Positions 1 through 10,605 of a stretch of DNA of 64,000 nt are shown here, in pieces. The stretch is from Branchiostoma floridae (lineage: Eukaryota > Chordata > Leptocardii > Amphioxiformes > Branchiostomatidae). Both the position numbers and the translations under genes were made by a program. The stretch covers positions 28,142,249-28,206,248 of the forward strand of contig NC_049979.1 of NCBI RefSeq assembly GCF_000003815.2, in the 5' to 3' direction. The notes beneath the pieces were generated by a model. It saw nothing but the letters and a program-made list of their open reading frames with translations. It was not told the origin of the DNA and searched no databases. Positions within the stretch are counted from its first letter, which is position 1; each line of letters starts with the position of its first letter.

Positions 1-46
1 TGTCGATATTCAACATTAGCGAGTGCACTGCTCATGAGAAACTCAC

Positions 47-1284
47 CCTCCTGCGTTCAGCTGCTAGCTCCTGCTGTTTCTTCATGTCTTCCGCTGTGAT
101 CCTTTTCGCGACGCGTTTTNNNNNNNNNNNNNNNNNNNNNNNNNNNNNNNNNNNNNNNNNNNNNNNNNNNNNNNNNNNNNNNNNNNNNNNNNNNNNNNNN
201 NNNNNNNNNNNNNNNNNNNCGGGGAACGATGGCGTCCGTGTCGCTGACAGAGGAAATAACAAAGGCAGTGCTCTTGCCCTCCTTCTTGGCTGCCCTTGCT
301 TTGGCCTTTGCTCTCCTAGAGCTCTCTGCAAGTTTTCGTGATCTATTCTGTAACATCTCCTGTTCAGAAAGATACAAACAAAGCGATTTAGCTCAGAGCT
401 TCAAGCCTTCAACTGTGCCAACAGCCTATTTTTCTCTGCTTTTCGTCTTTTCTTGCTGATTGTCTTTATCATCAGAATTTCTCAAATTTCTGTGATGATG
501 ATCCACTCGTTGACTAGAAATGATATGATATGATATATGTTATGATATGATATGATATGATATGATATGATATGACTCACGTCACGTCTGTTGGCGGCGT
601 CACTGAGTTGCTGTCTCAGTTTAGTGCGTGATCCCGCGGACTCCTTCTTGACCCGTTCGCGCCTCTCTTGGAGAGTTTCCTCCAGTTTCGCAAGCTTAAC
701 TGGGCGGCGAGGGGGCGCGTCGGGCTCGGAGGCGGGCTTCACTAGCACCTGGAAAGCGACGGACTCGCCCCGGGTGTTGAGGGGCAACAGGCCGTCTTGT
801 CGAAGCTCAGCAAGGACGTCGGCCGACGACTTGCTGGACCTTGGCTGGGACATTGGAGGCTGTGCGGTTACCACTGGACATTCTGGAACAATTCAAAGAA
901 TACGCGAAAATGTAGTTAATGTCCGTGGTAGCATACAATTTACGGCAACATGTAAGATCTAGTAGACGTTGCCTAAAGGATGTGATTAGATAGAACTACA
1001 ACTAGCCCCTTCCATCACAAACTCACCACAAGCAGTTTAGACTAAAAGGAGAACCACTTCGTATAACGACCGCATTTTGATCATATGCCATAATTTTAAC
1101 AGACAAAAACAATAGACGGGAGACTTCGTAAACCCAGTGACTCACCGACACCGGTGGTCCCGCGGTCCATTTCCTCCTCATCCGGTGCTGGTTCCTTCCC
1201 CACATCTCCCTCTACTACAGGGGACACCTTGTTAGAGCGCTTCATACAGAAGCAGCTCGTGAGCGTTATGAGAAACTTCCACAT
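47..1284 (-). CDS. Stathmin-domain protein, tandem copy 1 (partial, gap in exon C)
   Basis: Three of the four exons lie in the window: A 1146-1284, B 581-882, C 47-359; the last exon is off the left edge. Exon A begins MWKFLITLTSCFCMKR, resembling the cysteine-containing, palmitoylated N-termini of SCG10-type stathmins. Exon B carries a RSSKSSADVLAELRQDGLL segment and then ESVAFQVLVKP plus a charged helix, as in STMND1 and the stathmin tubulin-capping region. Exon C should be 261 nt, as in the other copies, but spans 313 because a 100-N gap (120-219) replaces about 48 real bases. Splice phases are 1 then 0 and match the sister copies. Exon A has a 6-nt difference near its donor (GTC G before gtgagt). 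Known of the family: stathmins bind tubulin dimers and destabilise microtubules. STMND1-like is my best match; function in this animal is inferred. Confidence 0.72.
120..219. other. Assembly gap, 100 N
   Basis: Exactly 100 N inside exon C of stathmin copy 1. Comparison with copies 2-4 implies only about 48 missing bases, so 100 is a placeholder and not a measured length. Confidence 0.99.
518..577. repeat. ATGAT pentanucleotide microsatellite, copy 1 intron B-C
   Basis: An imperfect 5-bp repeat fills the start of the intron after exon B of copy 1 and stops directly at the splice donor. The same microsatellite sits at the same place in copies 2 (about 4470-4530), 3 (about 9898-9954) and 4 (about 13074-13131), with different lengths. 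Confidence 0.95.
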
Positions 1285-1289
1285 TATGT

Positions 1290-2610
1290 GCGTGTAGTCG
1301 TCACGAGTCTGTGATAGGTGACTATCGGCACTTCAGGAGAACTTTGTTGTTCTAAAGGCAGCTAGGCAACACACTATAACGTCACAACTGATGGGGAAGT
1401 GTGGAATGTTCGATTATTGGACAAGACGAGGAGGTGTAGTATTGTAAAGGTAACTTTTACGTGAGATAGCGTGGCGCGGCGGCAGCGTGTTTGCCTCGGG
1501 ACTGAGAGGTCTCGAGTTCGATTCCAGCTGCATGTCACCGATCTTGTGCTCTTGGGAAAGGCACTTTACACGGCTTTCCTCACTCTACTCATTCGAAAAT
1601 GAACACTTAGCTTCGGCTAGGACCGTCCCTCGGATAGGACGTAAAATGGAGGTCCCGTGTCTGGGGAGAGCCACACCCCATCCACGTTAAAGAACCCACC
1701 ACACGTGCGATGGTGCGGCGTGAGTGGTTCAAAACCTTCAGTCCCTTGGCGGCACCTTGGCAATTACTGTCGTATTGAGGTCACCTGAGTGGCGCCGAAT
1801 GGCAGCTCGCTCCAGATCCGTGCGATTTAGCCCCGCCTATTGTAAGCTTCAGCCCCTGGCTGCCAAGAGAGAGTAGTCGGCCCACCCAATAACAAAATAA
1901 CATTGTCCCAATAACATAAGAAAATTGATAAAATGCGATCTTTCCGCCCTCGTTCAATCATTGTTTTACGACGTGAAGCTTAAGATACAACTTCAACTAC
2001 TAGTAATTGAACGAGTGCCAAATGGAAGAGTTGACCAATCTCAAACTTCATTATGTACGGCTACACAAAGCAGGATATATAATAATAATCTTTATCGCAA
2101 ATTCATGCCCGAGGGCTAATTGCATTCAGAGTAAAGTAGTAGTGGTATACATAAACATACTCAACAAAAAAAGGAAATGATATTCATAGATAAATCAAAA
2201 GGGAATAACGTCTAAACTAAATCTATTTCTACTTAAGCTATTTGATTGGTTTTGGCTTCTTTTCCGTATGCAGTAGAAGATGAATTGTCCAACATTTTCA
2301 TATATAAAGGGGTTGGACGACTTAAGCAAGAAGATTGATTAAGTACGTCCCCGAAGTGACGCCAATTTTGGAGAACTAAAATTATCAAACGACAACAAAA
2401 AGGTCGCATGTTATCAATTTTTCTTAATAAAACAAGTCATACACCTTTAAAACACTACACCCCCACGCCTTGTCCCATAATCGAACAGTCCATACTTCCC
2501 CATCAGTTGTGACGTAATGTATTGTGTTGCCGAGCTGCGTTTAGAACAACAAAGTTCCATCGATGATCCTCAGTCATTGATCACAGACTCGTCGACGACT
2601 ACAGACTGTA
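1290..2610. repeat. Inverted duplication of the copy 1 upstream region
   Basis: About 150 bp directly upstream of stathmin exon A (1290-1445, containing AACGTCACAACTGATGGGGA) recurs in reverse complement at about 2447-2605. The same arrangement is present at copy 3 (about 10612-10765 and 11040-11195). Shorter remnants occur at copies 2 (5320-5345 and 5490-5525) and 4 (13900-13950 and 14100-14150). Each promoter region therefore has an inverted twin pointing away from its gene. Confidence 0.85.
1464..1890 (+). mobile_element. tRNA-derived SINE, plus orientation
   Basis: The head has an A-box-like TGGCGCGGCGGCAGCG and a B box in GGTCTCGAGTTCGATTCC, followed by a body with a GGGAAAGGCACTTTACACGG core. 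Related sequence occurs inverted near 38590-38880 and 48285-48545. It interrupts the spacer upstream of stathmin copy 1, while the matching spacer of copy 3 (near 10760) is continuous. The insertion therefore postdates the block duplication, or copy 3 was converted from an empty sequence. Confidence 0.75.
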
Positions 2611-3789
2611 AAAACGCCCGCCTACTCATGAAAATTGGGGTTTTCTTGTCCCCTTACTTCCTGGTACGAGGAAAAACCTCATCATTTAGAATTGTACAAA
2701 TGCTTGGGGGTATCTTACATCCATATACAAAATTAAAGATATTATTGAAGTCCATTAAATAAATAAATATACGGTGTTTAGTCCTTGGAATGACAGAAGT
2801 TAAGTGTAATCGATTAAATGTCGTTTCTTACACCAGTCCCTGACCCGATACTTCTACCACCTCAAGGATCTATTAGTTTAAGACGTTCAGTAAGTATAGA
2901 AAGGTCAGATAAAAGATGACATGATATTCGTATTGAAAGATTCAGAAACCGTAGTTTGACTTTATTTGCAGTTTTGTACAACATGCGAGTGCATTAACAC
3001 CTGGCTGTAAAGGAGATAGAACAATACATACAGATACCTGACAACCAACAGAAAATTTTTCTGAAGCATTGACCTATTTCGAAAAAAAGAGGAGTGAACT
3101 TAAACATAACAGTATGTTAAAAAACGTAGTCATTTTTTTTTACTTCTGCATATAGTGCAGTCAAATAAACTTCTAAACCTATTCAATAATGGCAAAAAAC
3201 AATTCTGTCAGGAAAAAAACGTATTGAGTCTTGTAGAATTACCTAACGTGACGGATGGCGAAAAATTACATGTGTCATTCTGAACCTCTTGGCAGAAACA
3301 CAAAATTCATGTCTGGAAGAAAACGCCCTACTTCCCATACAATTGTTTAGCGTGACATTTTTCAATGAATTTTAACAAAAACCAGAGCATAAACTCTCCA
3401 GTCTCCAACCCCTCGTCCAGATCAGGCCTCTAGATCTCCCACTCTGGAAAATAAGAAAAACTTTCTGTAAACCACTTTTAAAACATTCAAACTATTAGTA
3501 CCTCAAAACATTTAGATGTAAAACGCATATTTGAAAGAATGTATTTTTTTCTACATTCATGTATAACATTTTTGTTTTTGGCGGTAAGACAACCGGTGTG
3601 CATCAACTTAAGCTTTGTAGTGAAATGGACCATTGTTGTGAGGTCGAACTGAACAATAGATAACTTACAGATAATGTACATGTGTGTAAAAAAAACATAT
3701 ACTTTACAATTTCGTGCAAGTAGATTTCAAAACCCAACAAGTAGAATCTTCTTAATACAACATCTATTTCTACGCACCTCTGAATATGA
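2611..3789. other. Spacer and 3' UTR region of stathmin copy 2
   Basis: No coding exon seen. It is homologous to 8320-9217 and 11210-12390. A conserved polyadenylation signal on the minus strand (plus tttatt at 2961-2966) lies about 820 nt beyond the copy 2 stop, so most of this stretch is probably 3' UTR. Confidence 0.7.
2961..2966 (-). terminator. Polyadenylation signal AATAAA, stathmin copy 2
   Basis: AATAAA on the minus strand in the context GACTTTATT read on plus. The equivalents for copy 3 (8432-8437) and copy 4 (11545-11550) are at similar distances (about 780-840 nt) from their stops. Confidence 0.6.
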
Positions 3790-5182
3790 TTAGAAGTCGA
3801 GAGCCTTATCCCAGCTGCTCATCCCCGACATTTTGGCCTTCCATGCTGTCTCTTTCCTGTTCTCCTGCACAGGCGGGCGACAAAAGTCAAGAATTACCCA
3901 AAAGTTCATCCTTGTCTGTTTCAAAATCTTAAGAACACACATTATAAGCCACAGACCATCAAAACGTTGCCCTTTGTTGATCCCAGCTGCAATAGAATTC
4001 TGCCCTTCTTGTCGATATTCAACATTAGCGAGTGCACTGAGAAACTCACCCTCCTGCGTTCAGCTGCTAACTCCTGCTGTTTCTTCATGTCTTCCGCTGT
4101 GATCCTTTTCGCGACGCGTTTTCTCCTCTTGCTAAGACGTTTCTCCAAAGCCTGCGCCTTCTCCGAGTCCCGGGGAACGATGGCGTCCGTGTCGCTGACA
4201 GAGGAAATAACAAAGGCAGTGCTCTTGCCCTCCTTCTTGGCTGCCCTTGCTTTGGCCTTTGCTCTCCTAGAGCTCTCTGCAAGTTTTCGTGATCTATTCT
4301 GTAACATCTCCTGTTCAGAAAGATACAAACAAAGCGATTTAGCTTAGAGCTTCAAGCCTTCAACTGTGCCAACAGCCTATTTTTCTCTGCTTTTCGTCTT
4401 TTCTTGCTGATTGTCTTTATCATCAGAATTTCTCAAATTTCTGTGATGATGATCCACTCGTTGACTAGAAATGATATGATATATGTTTTGATATGATATG
4501 ATATGATATGATATGATATGATATGATATGACTCACGTCACGTCTGTTGGCGGCGTCACTGAGTTGCTGTCTCAGTTGAGTGCGTGATCCCGCGGACTCC
4601 TTCTTGACCCGTTCGCGCCTCTCCTGGAGAGTTTCCTCCAGTTTCGCAAGCTTAACTGGGCGGCGAGGGGGCGCGTCGGGCTCGGAGGCGGGCTTCACTA
4701 GCACCTGGAAAGAGACGGACTCGCCCCGGGTGTTGAGGGGCAACAGGCCGTCTTGTCGAAGCTCAGCAAGGACGTCGGCCGACGACTTGCTTGACCTTGG
4801 CTGCGACATTGGAGGCTGTGCGGTCACCACTGGACATTCTGGAACAATTCAAAGAATACGAGAAAATGTAGTTAATGTCCGTGGTAGCATACATTTACGG
4901 CAACATGTAAGATCTTGTATACGTTGCCTAAAGGATATGATAGGATAGGTCTACAACTACCCCCATCCATCACGACCGCATTTTGATCATATGCCATAAT
5001 TTTAAGACAATAACAATAGACGGGAGACTTCGTAGTCCCAGTGACTCACTGGTGGCCCCGCGGTTCATTTCCTCCTCTTTTGCTGCTGGTTCCTTCTCCA
5101 CATCTCCCTCCACTACAGGGGACACCTTGTTAGAGCGCTTCATACAGAAGCAGCTCGTGAGCGTAATGAGAAACTTCCACAT
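3790..5182 (-). CDS. Stathmin-domain protein, tandem copy 2 (complete)
   Basis: Complete four-exon gene of 771 nt, 256 aa: A 5050-5182, B 4537-4838, C 4050-4310, D 3790-3864 (stop TAA). All junctions are GT-AG, with phases 1, 0, 0. The N-terminus has a short hydrophobic stretch with two cysteines, ITLTSCFCMKR, probably a lipidation and membrane-targeting signal. Exon B holds the ESVSFQVLVKP strand motif and the helix LEETLQERRERVKKE. Exon C holds a second strand-like STAFVISSV motif followed by another basic helix, then exon D ends MSSWDKALDF. Differences from the other copies include A to S in ESVSFQ, K to Q in SRTQLRQ, and AAKEEE in exon A. Stathmins sequester tubulin; the STMND1-like assignment is from remembered similarity. 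Confidence 0.8.
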
Positions 5183-5927
5183 TATGTGCGTACAATTGTC
5201 ACGAGTCTGTGATCAGTGACTATCGCCAAATAAGCTAGTGGAACTTTGTTGTTCTAAACGCAGCTAGGCAACACAATATAACGTCACAACTGATGGGAAA
5301 GTTTGGACTGTTCGATTATGGGACAAGGCGAGGGGGTGTAGTGTGATCTTTCTGTCTCCATTTTATCATTGTTCTACGATGTGAGGCGTAAGGTACAAAT
5401 CCAATTAATTGAAAGTGGCTAAATGAATAAAACACAGAACAAAAAGATCTTATTTTATTACTTTTTGTTAAAACCATATACTTTTCTTACAATACGACAC
5501 CCCCTCGTCTTGTCCAATAATGGAACATGATACAATAACTACGTTTTTACAAGTTTGTACGTTATTTGTACGTATCTATTGTTCACTTCGACGCTCAAGT
5601 AATACAAAGCAAGTTAAAGCAGACCGGTTTGTCACCAAATAGGTTGAAATAAAATCATGCTTTACATCAATGTACGAGGGGTGATCCCTCGTAAAAATGC
5701 ATCATTTCAAACATGCGTTTCAGTTTGCCCCATGGATGTTTTGAAGTACTAGTACTAGACAAAAACTTGATCACTTTGGTCTCTTTTCTATGATGGTGAT
5801 TTGGGTGGGTCGATTCAACTTAGCACAATATGATTGGTGAGTGGTGACTGATAAATAAATGACAACAACGACTTGGGATTTTGTTCTTATTTTTGTACTG
5901 CTAAGCCCCTATAACAGGGATTACTAG

Positions 5928-6275
5928 CAGTGCGCATGTGTTACGGTAACAAGTGATCGGGACAAATAAAAATAGCGAAATAAAAGTAAATACACTGACA
6001 AACATAACAAACAGATTTGTGGGTGCAAGCGAAGACACGTGAATTTAGTGTAACGATCGCTTCAAATGTCTCGCAGTGCTCATGTGTGAGTAACAAGTGA
6101 TCGGAACAAATAAACATAGGGCAATTAAAATAAATACACTGACGAACGTGAACAACTGATTTGTGGGTCCAAGAGAAGACACGTGAATCTAGTGTAACGA
6201 TCGCCTCAAATGTTAAGCAGTAGCAGTGCGCATGTGTCAGTAACAAGTGATCGGAACAAATAAACATAGGGAAAT
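5928..6275. repeat. Minisatellite of about 150 bp units (about 2.4 copies)
   Basis: Tandem units begin near 5928, 6073 and 6227, each with a GTAACAAGTGATCGG core and an AACGATCGC segment. The same minisatellite occurs upstream of copy 4 at 14418-15066 but not upstream of copies 1 or 3, which marks copies 2 and 4 as equivalent positions in a duplicated pair. Confidence 0.9.
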
Positions 6276-6779
6276 AAATGCATGTAACAACACTAAGCAA
6301 TAAAACAACTGAGTTGTGGGGGTTTTATGAGTGAATTTAGTAGATATCATCTAACGTCACACATAACGTTATAACGTTACAAGGGCGCGTAGGGTCGACT
6401 CAAAGTCAGCAGGACCCTCCCCGGATCGGTTTTGAACTGAGACCCCCCCCCCCCCCCCCAACGATCACCTCCAATGTCGTGTATGGCCAGGTACTCTCCA
6501 AGCAGAGGTTGGCGGGAGGAGAATCGTGACATTTTACACACGTACTAGACAGGCAACATTTGCGAGCAACTACTGTATATTTCAACCACCTCCCACCAAG
6601 TCGGCCAACTGAGCTCAGTTATTGATTTGTAAAGTTATTTTCCGTCGTAAGGCACAAAAAGGTGTTTAGGACGGGAAAGTGAATGTGACGATTAGAACGT
6701 GACCTTGCTCATACTCCAATGATCCCTAGCTATACCAAAGTTAGTTCTATCTATAATATCTTCCTAAAAGGCTAAGTTA

Positions 6780-7111
6780 AGCTAAGGGCATAACCCACCG
6801 CTGTCTACGTGCTGTCTACGTGCCAAAACTTGGGCAATCTTTTAGGTAAGTACCGCCTCCGTACAAACTCGTAGGGAACCCGACGGATTTTGGAGCACGC
6901 AGCCACGCCGTAGAACTTTACGTACAGGCAAGACTTTGTGTGCCATCGGGCTGCGGATTCGCTCCCCGTACATGCTAGTACCGGCGACGCGCCTGCCCTG
7001 TACAGCCTGAACGTTTTCTGAAATGCGTGGCGGACGTGGCCTCTCAAAAAACATACGGCGAATTGCACGTACGGGGGGGGGGGGGGGGAAGGGGGGGTTG
7101 TGCCCTTAGCT
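6780..7111. mobile_element. Harbinger-like MITE, 332 bp
   Basis: Terminal inverted repeats of 17 bp start AGCTAAGGGCATAACCC and end in GGGTTGTGCCCTTAGCT. TTA on both sides is the 3-bp target duplication expected of PIF/Harbinger elements. The internal open frames have no recognisable domain. A poly-G run (about 7072-7088) lies near the right end. Confidence 0.75.
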
Positions 7112-7126
7112 TTAGGGTTACGTTCC

Positions 7127-8281
7127 GGTGTGACAGCGATCTCGCCCCCCCGGCGATCTCACCCCCCCGGGGGCGAGATCACTAGCGTTTTCGCCCCCCT
7201 TTAGCGTTTTCGCCCCCCCCCCCCAGAGCAGCTGGCTACTACATATTACAGGTGCGCTACCTGGTACTATACTGCACCTGGGGAGTAACGTATATGGTGT
7301 GTTACCTGGTACAATGTACCTATATGGCACCTTATTACCGTACCGTAAGATGTAATACCTCGAAAGTCGATACTATATTGTTCGGTGCAAACATGACATT
7401 GAAATGAAAAAGACAATTTTTGCAGCTGAGGTGGCATAAAAACAGTGCTACTGCGAACGTATAAATCAACACCGTCTATGGTACGGAATACGTCAGCTAT
7501 ATGTTTTCAATTTGTTACATTGTTTTATTTCTTGTGCTGGAAACATTTCCAAAGCACTAACAAAAACACACGTGAATAATAGTTTCTCATTATAAACACT
7601 ATCTACGCGCAAATTGATCTAGCTGTTGCTAAATGCTACACAAACACTGGTAAAGTACCAGTCTTAAGAAACACGGGTAAATGCATCAGTTCCTAAATAC
7701 TAAAAAAAACAGTCCTGTTGGAGGTGAAGATATCCCTTGGCCAGGTGCATATACCAAAATGTGCGTTATTCTAATTAATACCTAATATTTGCATAATTAA
7801 TAAAGACATTACATAGTTCTTTTGTGGTCACTTCATGGTAGAGACTTCATATTGGAGATATGTAGGTTGCTTGAGGACAGGTAAATACAATGAAATACAT
7901 TTTATGTCAAGACTCAGGTATATGCAATAATGGGAATACAAGGGACCAAGCCCTCCTTGTCTGAAACAAGTTCAACTATCTTATTACCATGTAATTACGT
8001 TAATATTGATACTATGAATGGAGTTATGTATCAAACTCGTGTACTTATATCATTCTGAAACTACATTTTGTGATTTATACCAATCAACTTCTAAAATGTC
8101 ATGTAAACCCGTTTTTTATGGGGGGGGGGCGAAATCGCTAAAGGGGGGCGAGGTAGGGGGGCGAGATCACTAGCCGGGGAGGGCGAGATCTCTAGTGATT
8201 TCGCCCCGGGGGGGGCGAGATCGCTAGTGATTTCGCCCCCGGGGGGGCGAGATCACGGGGGGGCGAGATCGCTGTCACACC
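7127..8281. mobile_element. Non-autonomous DNA transposon, 1155 bp, with G/C-run subterminal repeats
   Basis: Perfect 24-bp terminal inverted repeats start GGTGTGACAGCGATCTCG. Next to each end a GGCGAGATCNCTAG-type motif repeats several times between long G or C runs (7140-7220 and 8120-8270). The middle (about 7250-8100) is A/T-rich with no coding potential. I see no clear target duplication. It separates the two halves of the stathmin array. Confidence 0.8.
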
Positions 8282-9217
8282 TGTGCTATAGCATGAAAAT
8301 CGATTCTGTGCAGGTCCAACATACGGGGGTTACAGGTAATAGATTTAGATGCCTTACGCCAGTCCTATAGAAAGATCAAACAAAAGATGACATGAGACTC
8401 GTATTGAAACAGGCAGAAACCGTAGTTTGACTTTATTCACAGTTTTGTACAAAATGCTCAACACCTCGCTGCGAAGGAGAAAGAATAATAGATGTATCTT
8501 CTGATACCTACAATCAACAGCAGTTAGTGTCTGTTAACCTTTTTTTCAAATTTTATCAAAACAAACCCAGATGTGAACGTTATGTTAAAAAAAGTCATTT
8601 TTTAAAGATTTTGCAGTCAAAAAAACTTCTAAAGCTATTCAATAATGGCTAAAAAACAATTCTGTCGGGAAAAAACGCATTGAGTCTTGTACAATTATCT
8701 AACGTGACGGATGGCGAAAAATTACATGTGTCATTCTGAACCTCTTGGCAGAAACACAAAATTCATGTCTGGAAGAAAACGCTCTACTTTTGATACAGTT
8801 GTTTAGCGTGACAAATGTATTGAAACGTGTTTTTTTTTCTTCAATTTTACCAATGAATTTTACCAAAAACCAGAGCATAAACTCTTCAGTCTCGAACTAC
8901 TCGTCCAGATCAGGTCTCTAGATCTCCCACTCTGGAAAATAAGAAAATCTACCTGTAAACCACTTTTAAAACATTCAAAGTAACAAGTACCTCAGAACAT
9001 TTAGGTGTCACTTTTGAAAGAATGTGTCAACCTATTTGGCGACAAGACAACCGGTCTGTATTAACTTAAGCTTTGTACAACTTAACAATAGATAACGTAC
9101 AAATAACATACATGTGTTTAAAACATATACTTTACAATTTCTTGCATATAGATTTCAAAACCCAACAAGTAGAATTGTCTTAATACAGCATCTATTTCTA
9201 CGCACCTCTAAAAATGA

Positions 9218-10605
9218 TTAAAAGTCGAGAGCCTTATCCCAGCTGCTCATCCCCGACATTTTGGCCTTCCATGCTGTCTCTTTCCTGTTCTCCTGCACAG
9301 GCGGGCGACAAAAGTCAAGAATTACCCAAAAGTTCATCCTTGTCTGTTTCAAAATCTTAAGAACACACATTATAAGCCACAGACCATCAAAACGTTGCCC
9401 TTTGTTGATCCCAGCTGCAATAGAATTCTGCCCTTCTTGTCGATATTCAACATTAGCGAGTGCACTGAGAAACTCACCCTCCTGCGTTCAGCTGCTAACT
9501 CCTGCTGTTTCTTCATGTCTTCCGCTGTGATCCTTTTCGCGACGCGTTTTCTCCTCTTGCTAAGACGTTTCTCCAAAGCCTGCGCCTTCTCCGAGTCCCG
9601 GGGAACGATGGCGTCCGTGTCGCTGACAGAGGAAATAACAAAGGCAGTGCTCTTGCCCTCCTTCTTGGCTGCCCTTGCTTTGGCCTTTGCTCTCCTAGAG
9701 CTCTCTGCAAGTTTTCGTGATCTATTCTGTAACATCTCCTGTTCAGAAAGATACAAACAAAGCGATTTAGCCCAGAGCTTCAAGCCTTCAACTGTGCCAA
9801 CAGCCTATTTTTCTCTGCTTTTCGTCTTTTCTTGCTGATTGTCTTTATCATCAGAATCTCTCAAATTTCTGTGATGATGATCCACTCGTTGACTAGAAAT
9901 GATATGATATGATATGATATATGTTATGATATGGTATGATATGATATGATATGACTCACGTCACGTCTGTTGGCGGCGTCACTGAGTTGCTGTCTCAGTT
10001 TAGTGCGTGATCCCGCTGACTCCTTCTTGACCCGTTCGCGCCTCTCCTGGAGAGTTTCCTCCAGTTTCGCAAGCTTAACTGGGCGGCGAGGGGGCGCGTC
10101 GGGCTCGGAAGCGGGCTTGACTAGCACCTGGAAAGCGACGGACTCGCCCCGGGTGTTGAGTGGCAACAGGCCGTCTTGTCTCAGCTCTGCAAGGACGTCG
10201 GCCGACGACTTGCAAGACCTTGGCTGGGACATTGGAGGCTGTGCGGTCACCACTGGACATTCTGGAACAATTCAAAGAATACGCGAAAATGTAGTTAATG
10301 TCCGTGGTAGCATACATTTACGGCAACATGTAAGATCTTGTATACGTTGCCTAAAGGATATGATAGGATAGGTCTACAACTACCCCCATCCATCACGACC
10401 GCATTTTGATCATATGCCATAATTTTAAGACAATAACAATAGAGGGGAGACTTCGTAGTCCCAGTGACTCGCCGGTGGTCCCGCGGTTCATTTCCTCCTC
10501 TTCTGGTGCTGGTTCCTTCTCCACATCTCCCTCCACTACAGGGGACACCTTGTTAGAGCGCTTCATACAGAAGCAGCTCGTGAGCGTAATGAGAAATTTC
10601 CACAT
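9218..10605 (-). CDS. Stathmin-domain protein, tandem copy 3 (complete, GC donor)
   Basis: Four exons: A 10473-10605, B 9960-10261, C 9478-9738, D 9218-9292; 771 nt, 256 aa. Exons C and D and the intron between them are nearly identical at DNA level to copies 2 and 4, while exon B differs by S to C in PRSCKSSADV. The exon A donor reads GGCGAG where copies 1, 2 and 4 have GTGAGT. Phase is kept only if a GC-AG intron is used at 10472/10471. A minor class of GC donors exists, so this copy may still be expressed, but splicing may be weaker. Gene role as for copy 2. Confidence 0.77.

Noticed and set aside
5928-6275. CRISPR-like look of regularly spaced repeats (also 14418-15066)
   Set aside because: The whole 150-bp unit repeats, with no unique spacers, and the genome is eukaryotic; it is a minisatellite.
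6440-6460. Poly-C run as a telomere- or origin-like signal
   Set aside because: A simple 17-19 base homopolymer with no repeat unit; likely slippage.
6805-7068. 87-residue minus-strand open frame
   Set aside because: Lies entirely within a 332-bp MITE with TTA duplications and has no recognisable domain.
9395-9838. 147-residue plus-strand open frame repeated at each stathmin copy
   Set aside because: It is the antisense of exon C and its flanks; it lacks splice logic, and its conservation follows from the near-identity of the repeated DNA.
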